A stretch of DNA of 64,000 nt from Symbiodinium natans (GCA_905221605.1 CAJNDS010002367.1:299501-363500); one strand, 5' to 3'. Counted from the first letter of the stretch, positions 22,630 to 33,678 are shown. Notes: generated by a model from the sequence alone, not told the origin. Numbers and translations: made by a program.

Positions 22630-23640
22630 GCAAGTAGGGTGCGGGAAGTTGGGGATGGTGCAAGGTCGTTTCTGGAGTTTGCAATTTGCAAGTCCCTAAG
22701 CTCAAAACAGGGCTTTCGGGGCCTTGTGCCAGAGCGTGTGGTGCTGTGCAGGAAGTGGAGTAGTGGCGGTCCACTGCTCAGTCGGCCAAGCAGTCCTTGG
22801 TAGTCCCTTCCCCTTGAGCTCCCCCTGCCCGAGTCCAAGGCAATGCTGGGAGTCTCGGCAGTGGACAGCCTTGGGGCCAGTGGGGCACACAGCCGCTACC
22901 GCCCTGCGGATTGCAATTGAATTGCACCGAGATTCCACAAAACGCCCGGGAGAGCTGTGATTTCCCTTTCCGCGCCGATCAACAGCCGCTTTGCTCCAGT
23001 GCCTGGGATAAACCACAGCCTGAGTTCCAGCATGCAGCTTCCGTGCACGTACCAGTCTTGAAACCCCTATGAAGCACAGCACAGCCGAATCAAGCTAACT
23101 CCCCTGGTCGTCCCGGGCCCTGAGCTCTGTGTGACCACAGCCTTAGTAATGGCTGCGTCGACCAGCCTTCAGCGAGCCCTTTGGCTGTCGAGCTCATGTT
23201 GAACATGCAGGGTTCATATTTAAGTTACCAGGTTAGTTGGACAAGCTCCGCAGCCTTCTCAATCATATCAATACTTCTTTCACGATGTTCAACACACTAG
23301 TACCACATCGCCCTCAGCCTCAGATTGCTACCGCATTTGAACCCTTCGAGCGACGGGCTCATTGGCGCTTCCGTTCATTTGGGGAACGAGATAGCCCAAT
23401 AAGAACGAGTTAAGCCTCTGCTTGAACGAGACCGACTCCGCCCCACTTTTCGACGATGAAAGAACTGCCCAATACCGGTGGTGTTCTAGGGGAGGGATCC
23501 GGCCCACAATAAGACGTGGTGACCAGCAGCCCCTGAAAACAGCTGAAAGCCGCTGCTCACGTGCTTTTTGTCACTCCGCGTGCCACACAGGATAAAATGA
23601 TTGCTTAGCCGGCTTAGCCAAAAGAGCTTGAGGCACAGAC
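22630..23640. other. No confident gene
   Basis: A plus frame at 22724-22960 and an opposing minus frame at 22702-23082 are open, but neither shows family features. 22961-23640 shows nothing recognisable and probably holds the upstream region of the centrin-like gene. Confidence 0.4.
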
Positions 23641-23686
23641 TCAGCGACGTGCAGCAGAGCATACATATAGCGAGGAATTAGACACC

Positions 23687-25965
23687 ATGCACCCACTCCA
23701 ACAGAACCACAAGGAGTCCAGCCCTCCATCCCTCAAAAAAGGGCTCGCACTGTTGCAGGAACGGCAAAAGGAGATCGAAGCGGCCTTCGACACTTTTAAT
23801 GTACAAGGCCGGGAAGCTCTTGTGTTAGATAGCTTCAGGTGAGGTGGTGGGTTCAGGGGCTGGAAACATCTGCCGGGCTGTGATGGACATCGTGATTTGA
23901 TGCGAAATAGGAGCAAGCAGTAGAGGCAGCACATGCGTTGACCCCAGACGGGATCCCAGTAAGGCTCTGAAGCCCCCAACAACGCACCCCGAAAATCCAG
24001 AGTGGGATAGGGTTTAGGTTTAGGGGTTAGGGTTCACGTGCTTTGCAATGAGAGCTGCAACTTCCATCCCCGGCCGACTGCCCAAGCCCGGATGCAACAT
24101 GGGTTTAGGTTTTAGGGTTTAAGGATAGCAAAAATCAAAGGTGCCGGCGTGGGCTACCACGAGCTGAAGGCATCACTGCGCGCTCTGGATCTACCGGCCA
24201 AGCTCCTTGAGGGCATTGAACCGCGAGTAGGTGAGCTATCAGGAGCTCTGTTCTGCAATGATTCTGGAAAAGCTGTTCTACGCGAAGCCAGAAATCAGCA
24301 GTCAGCAGTTGATTATGGGGTTGAGTGTTTAGGGTAATTACTATCACCTAGTCACTTGGGTACATGTGGTGCCCATCCCCCACGTTTCCTTGTTCCTGTC
24401 GTCGTAAGGAAGGCCGATGTACTGGCAGCCATGAGGGCGCATGGGCTCAGCGACGACAGCGTACCTGGGGCTGCATGCTTTAGGGTTTAGAGTTTAGGGT
24501 TTGGTTAGGAGTGGGCCAAGTCTGCTGCTTTCCCGATCAATCCGCCCACCCTTATTCGGCACGGACTTCCACCTCCAAGTTTACCATTGCTTGCTTAAGA
24601 ACCCCCCCACCCCCCCCCCCCCCCCCCCCCCGGGAAAAAAAGTCTTCCTCATAAGGCCAATCTAGGGAGCCACCTTTGAGCAAACATTCCTTCTTGCCTG
24701 GATCGCTGTTCTGCGCGCCCGCTCTCAACTCAGCAGCCCAAACAGCCAAAAGCCCGAAACCCTAAACCCTAAAAAAAAAAGAAGCCTAAACCCTAAACCC
24801 TTAACCCTTAACCCCAAACCCTTATCCCTAAACCCTAAACCCTAAACCCTGACCAGGTGTTGGACTTCACATCCTTCTCGCGGATCCTCTGGAGCAAGTT
24901 CAACGAACAGGATCCCCTCCCGACGATGCTGAAAACGCATCTGGGACCTTACAGTAGGGTTTAGGGTTTAGGGTTCAGGGTTTAGGGTTTAGGGTTCAAG
25001 GTTCAAGGTTTAGGGTTTAGCGTTTAGATGTTTCTTGATTCATGGCATGCTGAATCGCAACTTTCCTTCCTGATGGCTCTTCCAGGTTCCGCCTCTTTGA
25101 CAAGGCGCGGGGAAGTGTAGACTCCTCAGGGAACCCTAACCCTAAACCCTAAAACCTAAACCCTAACCCTAAACCTCTTGCCATACAAAGCCTGCCAGGA
25201 GGGCTCCGGCCGAATAGGGCTCCGAGATCTGCGCCGAGCAAGCAAGGAGGCGACCGGGTTTAGGGTTTAGGGTTTAGGGTTTAGGGTTTAGGGGTCGACT
25301 GAGGTTTGGTGGACGACTTAGGCTCTAGCTTGGCCATACACACCTGCACTTGTGCTCATGGAGCTGCTCTACTTGTGGAGTATCTTGTGGTTAAAAAAAA
25401 CCCTAAACCCCAACTACCCTACATGCTCTACATTTTATACCAGAGTTTCTGATGGTTCTTCGCCCTCGCTTCTCTCAGCCAAGCAGCTGGAGGCAGAGCT
25501 GCCTCTGAAGGAAGAGGAGCCAACGTCTCAGCCAGGGAGGGTGAAGCAGCAGCGAAAATAACCACAATATAGTACTATAATACTATGTTGAGATCAGAAT
25601 ATCTTCTAGACGGAGCGCAACCCTTCATATGTACTAGTATAGCAGAATAAGATAGTCATATGGCAAAGTGACGTTTCTTGCGACTGCGAATGTCCTCAGA
25701 CTTCCTTGTCGCATATAAATCAAGCCAGGAAGACGGCCCATGCTGCTGAGATCCGCTGAGTGTAGGGTGACGTTGAAACCCTAAACCCTAAACCCTGGCC
25801 GGGGCCCTTGAACCGAGGCTGGAGAGAATGATCGCGTATTTCGACCAGAACAGCAGTGGCACGATTGGAGAGGCAGAGTTTGTTCAAGCTCCTCAGCCAT
25901 TGTCTTATTCGAGTAATTACGGCGGCGCAAACCAGACCTTGTCACTCCTGCTTGTAAGCGAGTAG
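23687..25965 (+). CDS. Centrin-like EF-hand protein, eight exons
   Basis: Exons rebuilt by phase and homology: 23687-23807 (ATG; QERQKEIEAAFDTFN), 24141-24226 (YHELKASLRALDLP), 24413-24460, 24857-24936 (LDFTSFSRILWSKF), 25086-25104 (only 19 bases, FRLFDK), 25199-25249 (EGSGRIGLRDLRRASKE), about 25487-25516, and about 25825-25965 (MIAYFDQNSSGTIGEAEF). The product is about 190 residues with the centrin order of four EF-hands. Loop 4 (DQNSSGTIGEAE) is canonical. Loop 3 (DKEGSGRIGLRD) ends in Asp. Loops 1 and 2 are degenerate. Centrins are calcium-binding proteins of basal bodies and contractile fibres. Donors are GT or GC, with one possible GA. Every intron contains telomere-like repeat. The last junctions and C-terminus are uncertain. 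Confidence 0.78.
24034..24113. repeat. Dispersed 70-80 base repeat, copy 1
   Basis: It contains GCAACTTCCATCCCCGGCCG and CCCAAGCCCGGATGCAA flanked by TTTAGGG units. It lies in intron 1 of the centrin-like gene. Other copies are at 34593-34664 and 43892-43930. Confidence 0.6.
24592..24668. mobile_element. CTTAAGAA-type small element, copy 3
   Basis: It starts GCTTAAGAACCCCCCC, contains a C23 run (24609-24631) and CTTCCTCATAAGGCCAATC, matching the copy at 5217. It lies in intron 3 of the centrin-like gene. Confidence 0.5.
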
Positions 25966-26599
25966 CCAGCAATAACATGGCAATGAGAAGCACAAGATTG
26001 GGTCGCCTGCTTTTTGCTAAGGTAATGCTTGCAGCCGATCTGCAGTGAGTTATGTTAATTCGCTGTGCACATCTCGTCTCTCGATGCAAACACCGAAAAA
26101 ACCAGACGGGGTCTGACGTGAACTGTCTCCTCATTCTCTCAGCGGAAAACGGTATGCAAATCATTTTCTGGCATTAGCTGGTACAGCACAAGCATCACTG
26201 CCAAAACATAGAAGAAATCCTCGTCCCCAAGATATCTGTAGCCTTTATTCATGATGCAGTTGCATATGTTCAGGGTCTAGTGGCAAAGACAAAGAGTTGC
26301 TTTGCCGCTAGCCTTGCGACCTTCACCAGTCTCACATTCAGATTGCTGCGTGAAGACTGCGCTTGCAAAAAGGCTCTTTTTGCGTCCTGCCGAGGGGGGT
26401 GGTCTCTGATTCCCACAACCAAAACAAGCTCCAGCATCCGCAGCCGGTGGAAGTTGAGGTTTGAATGACCTGCTTGTTGGCAGCTCAGCGCCTGGTTGGG
26501 ACTTGGGACTCATCACTTTTTGTCTGAGTACTGCACCAGTCTGTGGACATGAAATAGGGCATTTATAACATTTAGGGTTAAGGGTTAAGGTTAAGGGTT

Positions 26600-26815
26600 C
26601 AGGGGCAGTGCTGCGTGCTGCGAGCTTGCTGGTCAAGCAGCCGCTCAACCAGTTCTGTTGGATGCCCATCTCTCATAACCAGGACTACAATCACGCTGCG
26701 GCGACGGAGGATCTCGACAGCTTCTATGGAGATGGCACCTCCCTTGGCGCTCGTCGAGCATAACGTTTGCGCGTGGCGGATTTGCAACGCGTTCAGGTGC
26801 TGGAGAGGCAGAAAA
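26600..26815 (+). CDS. Coding exon interrupted by one in-frame TAA
   Basis: After a TTCAG acceptor the frame reads LVKQPLNQFCWMPISHNQD and EDLDSFYGDGTSLGA, meets TAA at 26761-26763, then continues in the same frame as VADLQRVQVLERQKR to an AAG|GTCAGC donor. Either the first part ends the gene, a tiny intron is missed, or this is a pseudogene. No family is recognised. Confidence 0.38.
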
Positions 26816-27034
26816 GGTCAGCATCCCCCATCAATGCGGATGATTGTCCGCACAGTATGCCTTCGAAAAGCTGCAGCAATACATCTATATAGATTTCGTG
26901 CACAAATCAGCACAGTGCTTGAGTCCAAGCACTAGTGAGATTGCCTTGCCCAGCTGAGTAGACATGATGTAGGCGAGCATCCGTGCCCAGGTTCAGACGA
27001 GCGCAGCGTTTGCTTCGGAGCGGCACTTTCCAGG

Positions 27035-27660
27035 CCAGACCTCGGTAGCATGTACGGCAGGTATTGGATGATCTTTAGGATGGCAGTTTGGGCTGGCAGG
27101 ACAATCGGAACGGTGCAAGGCGTCGGAGCCTGAATTGCGTGCTTTGCATGGCCTGCACATATGCCCAGCTCAGACATTATGGGTTTCGGTGAGAATCAGC
27201 GTTTGCAAAAAACATTGCCGGACGCGCCCGAGACGGAGCCCCCTGTCCACCTCCGCGTCCTGTCAAGCCATGGCATCCTTTGCTTGGCCAGATCCTGCGA
27301 AGCCCACGCCGACATCCAAGGCGGGCCTGGGCGATTTGTTTCTTTTTTTGGAGGGGGATTCGGCTTCGGTAGTTTAGAAGACCCAGCTCCCTTCGGGTCG
27401 ACGAAGAGGGTGGCAGCCCACAGTTTCAAAGACATTCTATGGGACCCTTGCAAAATTCTTGACTCCAAGTCAGCAGCCAGAACACGGAATACAGGTGTAC
27501 GCAGTTCCGAAACCTGCCACAAAAAAGGCCTTGCCACGTCCACCAGATGTGTTCCATCCTCCTGGGTGTATTTCTCAACGGCCTCACCAGGTGGTCTCGG
27601 ATCCCAAGGATTGGAAGGACGAGGCTCTGCTCATTCCTCATGAATCTCGGCTGGGCCCTG
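27035..27660 (+). CDS. Possible exons, function unknown
   Basis: 27035-27132 contains GSMYGRYWMIFRMAVWAG and ends TGA. About 27477-27660 contains PKPATKKALPRPPDVF and VVSDPKDWKDEALLIPHE. Between them, 27161-27440 is open in two frames. They may be upstream exons of the hemerythrin gene, but nothing proves the link. Confidence 0.33.
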
Positions 27661-27666
27661 GGAACT

Positions 27667-27766
27667 TTTTATGTTTTCCCTTTTTGGGTTTAAGCGGATC
27701 AAATGCAGGAATTTTATGTTTTCCCTTTTGGGGTTTAAGAGGATCAGATTCAGGAATTTTTCTTCA
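27667..27766. repeat. Tandem duplication of about 52 bases
   Basis: Two adjacent copies share TTTATGTTTTCCCTTTT, GGGTTTAAG and GGATCA-AT-CAGGAATTTT, with a few differences. Confidence 0.75.
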
Positions 27767-28471
27767 GAGGGTTTTAAGGGACATCCTAGGAATGCATTCG
27801 CTGGTACAACGCCCACTTGCTGCAGGCCGGGAGGTTCTCCGACCTTAGGCGGTGAAGGAGGATGCTGTGCTGTTTTCATCGTCAGACCTCTTTCTGTAAA
27901 TCACCATCTACTGCGACAGACTTTCTTTCCCAGACGTTTGATTTAAAACCCTAAGCCCTAAGCCCTAAACCCTAAACCCTGCTAGGCGGGTGGCAAAAGA
28001 CCCTAAGCCCTATATACCCTAAACCCTAAACCCTAAACCCTAAACCCTAAACCCAAATTAAAGCATCTAGCTTTTCATTCTGCAAAACGCACAGATTTTG
28101 GACGAGTTCGACCCAGTGGCTCGGCCAACGTGCGCATGGAAGACCAAGGTGCCACCCCAAGACGTCTTTCTGCTTTGAAGGGCTTAGGGTTTAGGGTTTA
28201 GGTTTTCGGGTTTAGGGTTTAGGGTTTGGGTTTAGGGTTTAGGGTTTAGGGTGAAGTTATGTTGAACAATTCGGGTTTAGTGGTCTTCTGCTGCCTGGCG
28301 CAAAGCAAGCACTTCTTGCAGGTTTTCGGGCCGCAGTCGGCCTTTCCCGTGCTGCTTGATGGGGGATGCCTGTATTCTGACCATCGGTGCAAGAAAGAAA
28401 CGGGTTAGGGCTCGTAAGGAGTTGGGCTTTGGGTGTGGCCACCGGTTGTACTTGCTGCGCACACCACTCAG

Positions 28472-29232
28472 GTGCTTTTCAGCTTCTTTGCGGACTATTA
28501 CATGCCCTTCGTCCATCATCACCACCACGGGGAGGAGCATATCTACAATCCTGGCATCCTCGAGAAGTGCAAGAGTGCAGGTGTGGCAGATCCATTTCCC
28601 AAGATCAAGGAGGACCATGAGAAGCTTCTGTCTCACTTAGAAAGCCTGCTGACCTTTCGCAAAGGAATCGATGCAGGCGATGGTCAAGTCTTGGAAGAGT
28701 TCAAGAAGAGCATGAAGGAGATGATCGAGTTCATGGAGGAGCACCTTGCAGAAGAGGAGCGGGACTACCCCAAGATTTTCGATGCCTGTAAGATGACCCA
28801 GGAAGAAGAGGGCGCGCTCGTGCACAAGATCTTGGAGAGTTTGGGCTTGGACGGAACTTGGGCTGTGTTGATCCTGTTTCGATGTTCGACCCTAAACCCT
28901 AAACCCTAAACCCTAAACCCTAAACCCTAAACCCTAAACCCTAAACCCTAAACCCTAAACCCGCCTTCAGTTGCACAAGCAGCGTAAGCAGTGCTGCAAG
29001 CCGAGGAAACAAGCGCATGCTGCCAACCGTACTCTACACCATGGCCTTGTGGAGGGGAAAGGACAAGATGCTCGAATGGGAGACGCACCTCCCTGGGCCA
29101 GTCCGCATGCTGAACAACAACTGTTGGGTCAAGGACTTTCAGGAGAATCAATTGCGAGTTCTTGAGGCCCTCAAGAAAGAGGAGGCCTTCGAACCCCAGG
29201 CCGCATCCTGTGGCCTCTGCAGCGTGATGTGA
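28472..29232 (+). CDS. Hemerythrin-domain (HHE) protein
   Basis: Exon 28472-28864 follows a CTCAG acceptor. It reads FFADYYMPFVHHHHHGEE, then DHEKLLSHLE and HLAEEERDYPKIF, which supply the His/Glu di-iron ligands of helices 2-4 of the hemerythrin-like bundle. Exon 29014-29232 (RMLPTVLYTMALWRG, LPGPVRMLNNNCWV) continues the protein and ends CGLCSVM before TGA. The intron between carries ten CCCTAAA units. Its donor could be GC (28862) or GT (28865). Helix 1 with its ligand must lie upstream; an open segment at 28097-28165 (ILDEFDPVARPTCAWK) is a weak candidate. Such proteins bind oxygen or iron in the cytosol or help redox sensing; the exact role is not known. Confidence 0.82.
28888..28962. 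repeat. Telomere-like array (CCCTAAA)10
   Basis: Perfect tandem units lie inside the intron of the hemerythrin gene. Confidence 0.95.
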
Positions 29233-30020
29233 CTTGTCCCAAGATTTCGCCGTGTTTTGGGGGGTTTAAAGTGGCAGCCACTGCCACTGCGAATGCATGG
29301 CGATGTTGCCCTTTTGCCCCCCATTTTTCCCAGTTGTTTTAGATGTCGTTCTCCTGTTTTGGGCCTTGAGAAGCTGCAGCCAGATGTTGTAAGTAGTCTT
29401 GGTGCCAGCTCCTGAAGTGCGCGAAGCGCAGCCCACAACGGTGAATCCTCGATCTGCAAGGCATCTGCCCGGCAATTAGCTGGCGGACCCGGCACACACC
29501 ATGCCAAACATTGAATTTTGTAATATGACACATGATACTGAACATATGACATATACCATAATAGTAGTTGATTATGCAATCCAAATCTATCTATGTATGT
29601 ATATATATATATACATATTGTATAGTAAAAGCTGATGAGCGACCGCCACCTGGAGCTTCAGCATCTTTGCAGCCCGAGGTCAGGAACCACACCTTGAGGA
29701 CATGCTGTCGTTGTCGGCCCTGTGTTGTAGCCAAGATTATCCAAATCAAGCGACGAATCTGTTTGCCGACATAGGCTCGTTTTCCGTGACTTTTGCATAG
29801 GGGATGGATCACATGTGGCACTCGCACGTATCAGGAACCCACATGTCAGCCTGGCTCTACTTGTGTGTCAGAGGACGCGGCGGATGGGCCCTTTCTGTCT
29901 GGTGGATGCTACCATTGTGGTGGATGCTCGTATTTCGGCTTCTGCTGCTTCCATGATTGCCGAGGACGGCGGTCTGCACACAATGTACACATGCAATGTT
30001 GGTTAATGACTGACATTTGC
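29233..30020. other. Mostly unassigned; small open frames
   Basis: 29233-29600 has a long minus-strand frame without family features and a TA microsatellite at 29597-29613. 29640-29774 and 29793-30044 are open on plus, the latter in both a Cys-rich frame and an Ala-rich frame. No gene is called. Confidence 0.3.
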
Positions 30021-30075
30021 GAAGATTTGGGTGTGTATGTGTGAGTGTTGGTATGTCGGTGTGAGAGAGAGTGTG

Positions 30076-30119
<44 letters not shown>

Positions 30120-30155
30120 TGGGTGGGTGGGTGGGTGGGTGGGTGGGTGGGTGGG

Positions 30156-30192
<37 letters not shown>

Positions 30193-30252
30193 TGTGTGTG
30201 TGTCTGTGTGTGTGTGCGCGCGTGCGTGCCTGCGCGGCGGGGGGGGGGGGGG
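30021..30252. repeat. Compound GTGC/GTGG/GT microsatellite plus G13
   Basis: Successive blocks of GTGC, GTGG and GT units end in a G run. All three frames stay open through them, which creates false Cys/Val-rich frames. Confidence 0.95.
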
Positions 30253-30291
30253 TCAGGCAGTCGCTAAAGTGTTGTCTCGGGCACATCTGTC

Positions 30292-31386
30292 ATGACGACT
30301 GCTGCAGCAAAGATCACCCTGTTACTGTTGCTGCAGGCAGTTCACGACCAGGTCATCCGCGATTTCCACCCATCTGTCACAGACGTGGGCTGGCTGGAAT
30401 TTTCGCCCACTTGAAGGGAGCGTTTCTGATGTGTTTCCTGCTCAGGTCCTCGTACACGTTGATCCAGACGGCAGCCCGCCGGTCGCCAAGTCCAGCAGGT
30501 CGAGAGTCTCGGGTGCGAGTTCACCGAAGTCAACCCTAAACCCTAAACCCTAAACCCTAAACCCTAAACCCTAAACCCTAAACCCTAAACCCTAAACCCT
30601 AAACCCTAAACCCTAAACCCTAAACCCTAAACCCTAAACCCATGCCAGGCAATCGCATCGTCTGGAGACGCACTCAGAGGCGGGCTCCGAGATCCCATGA
30701 AGAAACCTGAGATGTTTCTGAGCTCGGGTCTGAAGCCAGCCTTATGGGCCGACTTTTGTCGGATATATTCTGATATCATAATCAATGTTTTTCATAAATC
30801 TCTCTCTCTCTCTCGCTTACTCTTAGGCCACTGACGCAAAACAGACATGATCGCATCAAACGGCCCTCCACCTCCACGCTGCAAGGTAGGTGCAATGTCG
30901 GACCCCGTGATGAACCCCGAGGACCTTCTTACACAGTTGTTTGAGGGGGGTTCAGGGTTTAAGTTCAGCGTTTGGGATTTAGGGTTTAGGGAGTAGGGTT
31001 TCATGTGTTGCTTCCTGTTTCTGCAGGAGCTGGAAGCCCGGATACGCCAGGCCCTCCTGCAGGACTGCTGCGAATCTGGCGCTCGAACCCGACACCAACA
31101 TGTGGCAACCCGACGCGCCATTTGAAACCTACATGTATATATATATATATATACATGTACGTGAACATGTACATGTACATATACATGCATATGTATATGT
31201 ATTTGTACATGTATTTGTATATTTTTCTGTACATGTACATGCAACAGCCTAGATCCATCACAACACTCCCCCCCCAAAGATCCTGGCATGACCCTTCTAT
31301 GTGCCAAGCTTGCGAGGAGGACACTGACAAAGACCTGCCCCGGATCTTAGAGGTGACAGACCTGCATACCTACTTCTACATGGAGG
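30292..31386 (+). CDS. Multi-exon gene of unknown function
   Basis: Consecutive open segments on one strand are 30292-30414 (ATG; LLLLLQAVHDQVIRDFH), about 30410-30530 (VLVHVDPDGSPPVAKSS), 30652-about 30760 (DALRGGLRDPMKKPEMF), about 30830-30948 (VMNPEDLLTQLFEG), 31027-31124 (ELEARIRQALLQDCC) and about 31303-31383 (DLPRILEVTDLHTYFYME, then a GCGAGT donor). The first two meet in different frames around 30412, so a one-base shift or small intron is needed. Introns hold a (CCCTAAA)15 array, a CT tract and a TA/ACAT tract. No domain is recognised. Confidence 0.45.
30533..30640. repeat. Telomere-like array (CCCTAAA)15
   Basis: Perfect tandem units lie between the exons ending near 30530 and starting at 30652. 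The acceptor ATGCCAG follows eleven bases after the array. Confidence 0.95.
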
Positions 31387-31650
31387 CGAGTTTAGGGTTT
31401 AGGGTTTAGGGTTTATACAGGGTTTAGGGTTTGGAGTTTGGGGTTTAGGGTTTAAAGTTTCGGTTCAGGGTTCAAACAGCCACTGCAGGGAACCTGAAAC
31501 TAGGTACATTTCCGGCATCTGAAACATATGCTGCTTCGGGACCGACCATTTGATTCTCAAGCTGGGGTGCCGAAGCCACCACACGCGTCTTTGAGGCGGT
31601 AGCTTAGCTGAGTATCTCGGATGTTGGAAGGATGAGAGGAACTTCACTTC

Positions 31651-32450
31651 AGATGGTCATCCTGACTTTATCTATCCTGGCTGCCATGCGAAGACAGCTT
31701 AAGCCTGCAGAGACGCAATGCCTGCCCCAGGGCAGCACCTTGTACATTGCAGACAGATATGCAGCCAATGATGCTTCATAGTCGGCCCTGCCGCCTGCTG
31801 CGGCTCGCCTTTTGGCGACTCGGATAACCCCGGAACCTTAGGGTTTAGGGTTTAGGGTTCCTTTTTTGGAGGCTGATCAATCCGAGGTTCGTCCTGACGG
31901 TGGGGAAAACCGTGGACTTGTCCCACGGCTGCCATGGCCTGTTGTTGGCTGGGGCTGAGAAGCTAAACCCTAAATCCATCTAAATCCTAAAACTTCAGAC
32001 CATGGGTGCAGGTTCGGTCTGGAGTTGAGCGGGCTAGGAGTTGAGAACAGAATTTCATCTCTTTAATGATTTCGGAAACCGAGTCCAACCAGCAAGGCAC
32101 CCTGGTGATGTGGTGGAGTCTGCCCTGCAGAACAATGTCGTGCACCTCGGCCCGAAGTCGGAACCTAACACTGCAAAACCACTCCTGCGCTCGCGAACGG
32201 ACTACTAGGCTGCGTTCCGTAAACCCTAAACCCTAAACCCTAAACCTTGAACCTCGCCTGCATTTCGCAAGCGTGAGAGTCGAAACCTTAAACCCTAAAC
32301 CCCAAAAGCCTTGCCTGCCTTGTGCTGAGTGTGAGAACCGACACCCTGAACCCCATAACAGCCCAAAAGCCTTTACTTGCAGGCAAAGCAGGTCGGCAGC
32401 TGATTTTGCGAGAGCCCCGGATTTGGCTCTCCCTTAGTCGCACAATGGGG
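31651..32450 (+). CDS. Several probable exons, function unknown
   Basis: 31651-31779 starts MVILTLSILAAMRRQLKP, contains STLYIADRYAANDAS and ends TAG. 31873-31963 contains PRFVLTVGKTVDLSHG. 32046-32207 contains FNDFGNRVQPARHPGDV and ends TAG. About 32380-32452 contains RQLILREPRIWLSLSR. Short telomere-like tracts lie between them. Two stops mean at least two genes or alternative ends. Confidence 0.4.
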
Positions 32451-32533
32451 CCTTAGGGTTTAGGGTTTTGGGTTGAGGGCTTAGCAGTTTTCATTCGGCT
32501 TGGCCCCGCAAGCTCTCGTTCTCCTTACACAGT

Positions 32534-32711
32534 TGCGGCTTAATGGCTGCACTGTCTCTGCTACTGATCCGGCTGCTTCGCGGCCGTTCGAAATCAAGAC
32601 CCGCTTACAGGCATCCTTTGCAGGACCCCGACCCGCATCAACACCAGAGCCCCCCCCCCCAGCTGCTGAGCTGGGCTAGCTGCAAGAACCCTAAAACCTT
32701 GATCCCCCCAC

Positions 32712-32748
<37 letters not shown>

Positions 32749-32900
32749 AACAATAAAAAAACAATCATAAAACAAAAACAAGCAAAAAGCAAACCTAAAC
32801 CCTACCGAAAACCCTCTGCTGGAGAGACTTCTGGTGGCCGGCAGGCCGTGGGGATCTCCCAAAACAAGGGCGTGCGCCGAGGTCCGGAAGCCCATCGGGG
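32534..32900 (+). CDS. Two probable exons, function unknown
   Basis: 32534-about 32650 follows an ACACAG acceptor and reads LNGCTVSATDPAASRPF, EIKTRLQASF. About 32800-32900 contains LLERLLVAGRPWGSP and ends TAA. Between them are a C run of over 20 and an A-rich tract. Confidence 0.42.
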
Positions 32901-32934
32901 GAAGACCATAAAGAGTAAATCGCACTTAGAGAAG

Positions 32935-33030
32935 CTCTTTTGACTTAGTGAGTCTACTTAGTATCCCCTAGAAACCCTTACTTAGAAGCTCTTTTGACTT
33001 AGTGAGTCTATTTGGTACCCCCTAGGAAGC
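32935..33030. repeat. Tandem duplication of about 63 bases
   Basis: Two copies share GAAGCTCTTTTGACTTAGTG and AGTCTA-TT--GTA-CCCCTAG. Confidence 0.8.
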
Positions 33031-33262
33031 CTATGATGTTTCCCAAAACCCATCTTACTAACCCTGCTTACGAAGTCAGCAGGGCTCCCAAGTACAGGGC
33101 ACGGGGATTGGCATTTAGGGTGGAGGGGCTTGGGCTTGGCTAGGGAATACTAACGTTCAATGACATAAGGGCTCTGAGGCCTTTATGAACCCCACTAGAA
33201 ACCCCATAGAGGTTGAAGGTTTATGGCTTAGGAACGTTGAGGGTTTCATGTTCCCGCCCCTG

Positions 33263-33678
33263 AGGTGAGGATGTGGTCGTGACACCCGGAAGCAATGGCG
33301 TCCTCAAGATTGCCATGCTTATGGATGGCAGCCCGTCCCGAACTTGTTTCAGGATTCAGTCAGAAAGCGCGCGCGATCTTCCGAAAATGACTTTGGGCGC
33401 TTAGCCAAAACAATCCCGCGCGTAGGGGAGGGGGGGCGAAAAACACAGGCAAGGGTACCCCCTTATTTTCGGAAATCGATAGATAAGCACCGGCTCCACT
33501 CCAACGCGTCGAGGGGTTCTTAAGAGGGAAATGCCCGGGTCTTGGGGGCTGCAGGGCTCCTTATGCAATCCTTCATTCCTTCAGGGCTTATGGGTGGGAT
33601 ATAAGGTCACAGTTCCCCAGCACCTTTTAAGGAAGTTGAACCGAAGACCGACTCGGTTGAAGGAATCGAGACTGTAGG
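33263..33678 (+). CDS. Two probable exons, function unknown
   Basis: 33263-33401 contains VVVTPGSNGVLKIAMLMDG and ends TAG. 33576-33678 follows CTTCAG and contains VGYKVTVPQHLLRKLNRR, ending TAG. A degenerate GGGTTTCCGAAA-type segment (33450-33475) lies between them. Confidence 0.42.

Noticed and set aside
22702-23082. Minus-strand open frame of 126 codons
   Set aside because: No family features, and an opposing plus frame is equally open.
26277-26669. Minus-strand open frame of 130 codons
   Set aside because: It contains translated telomere-like repeat (TLNPK) in mid-frame and no domain.
26740-26800. Reassigned stop codons in the nuclear code
   Set aside because: All recognised long frames (RCC1-like, PPR, zinc finger exon 3) have no internal TAA or TAG and end at normal stops.
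30045-30295. Cys/Val-rich proteins over the GT tract
   Set aside because: These frames are produced by the microsatellite.
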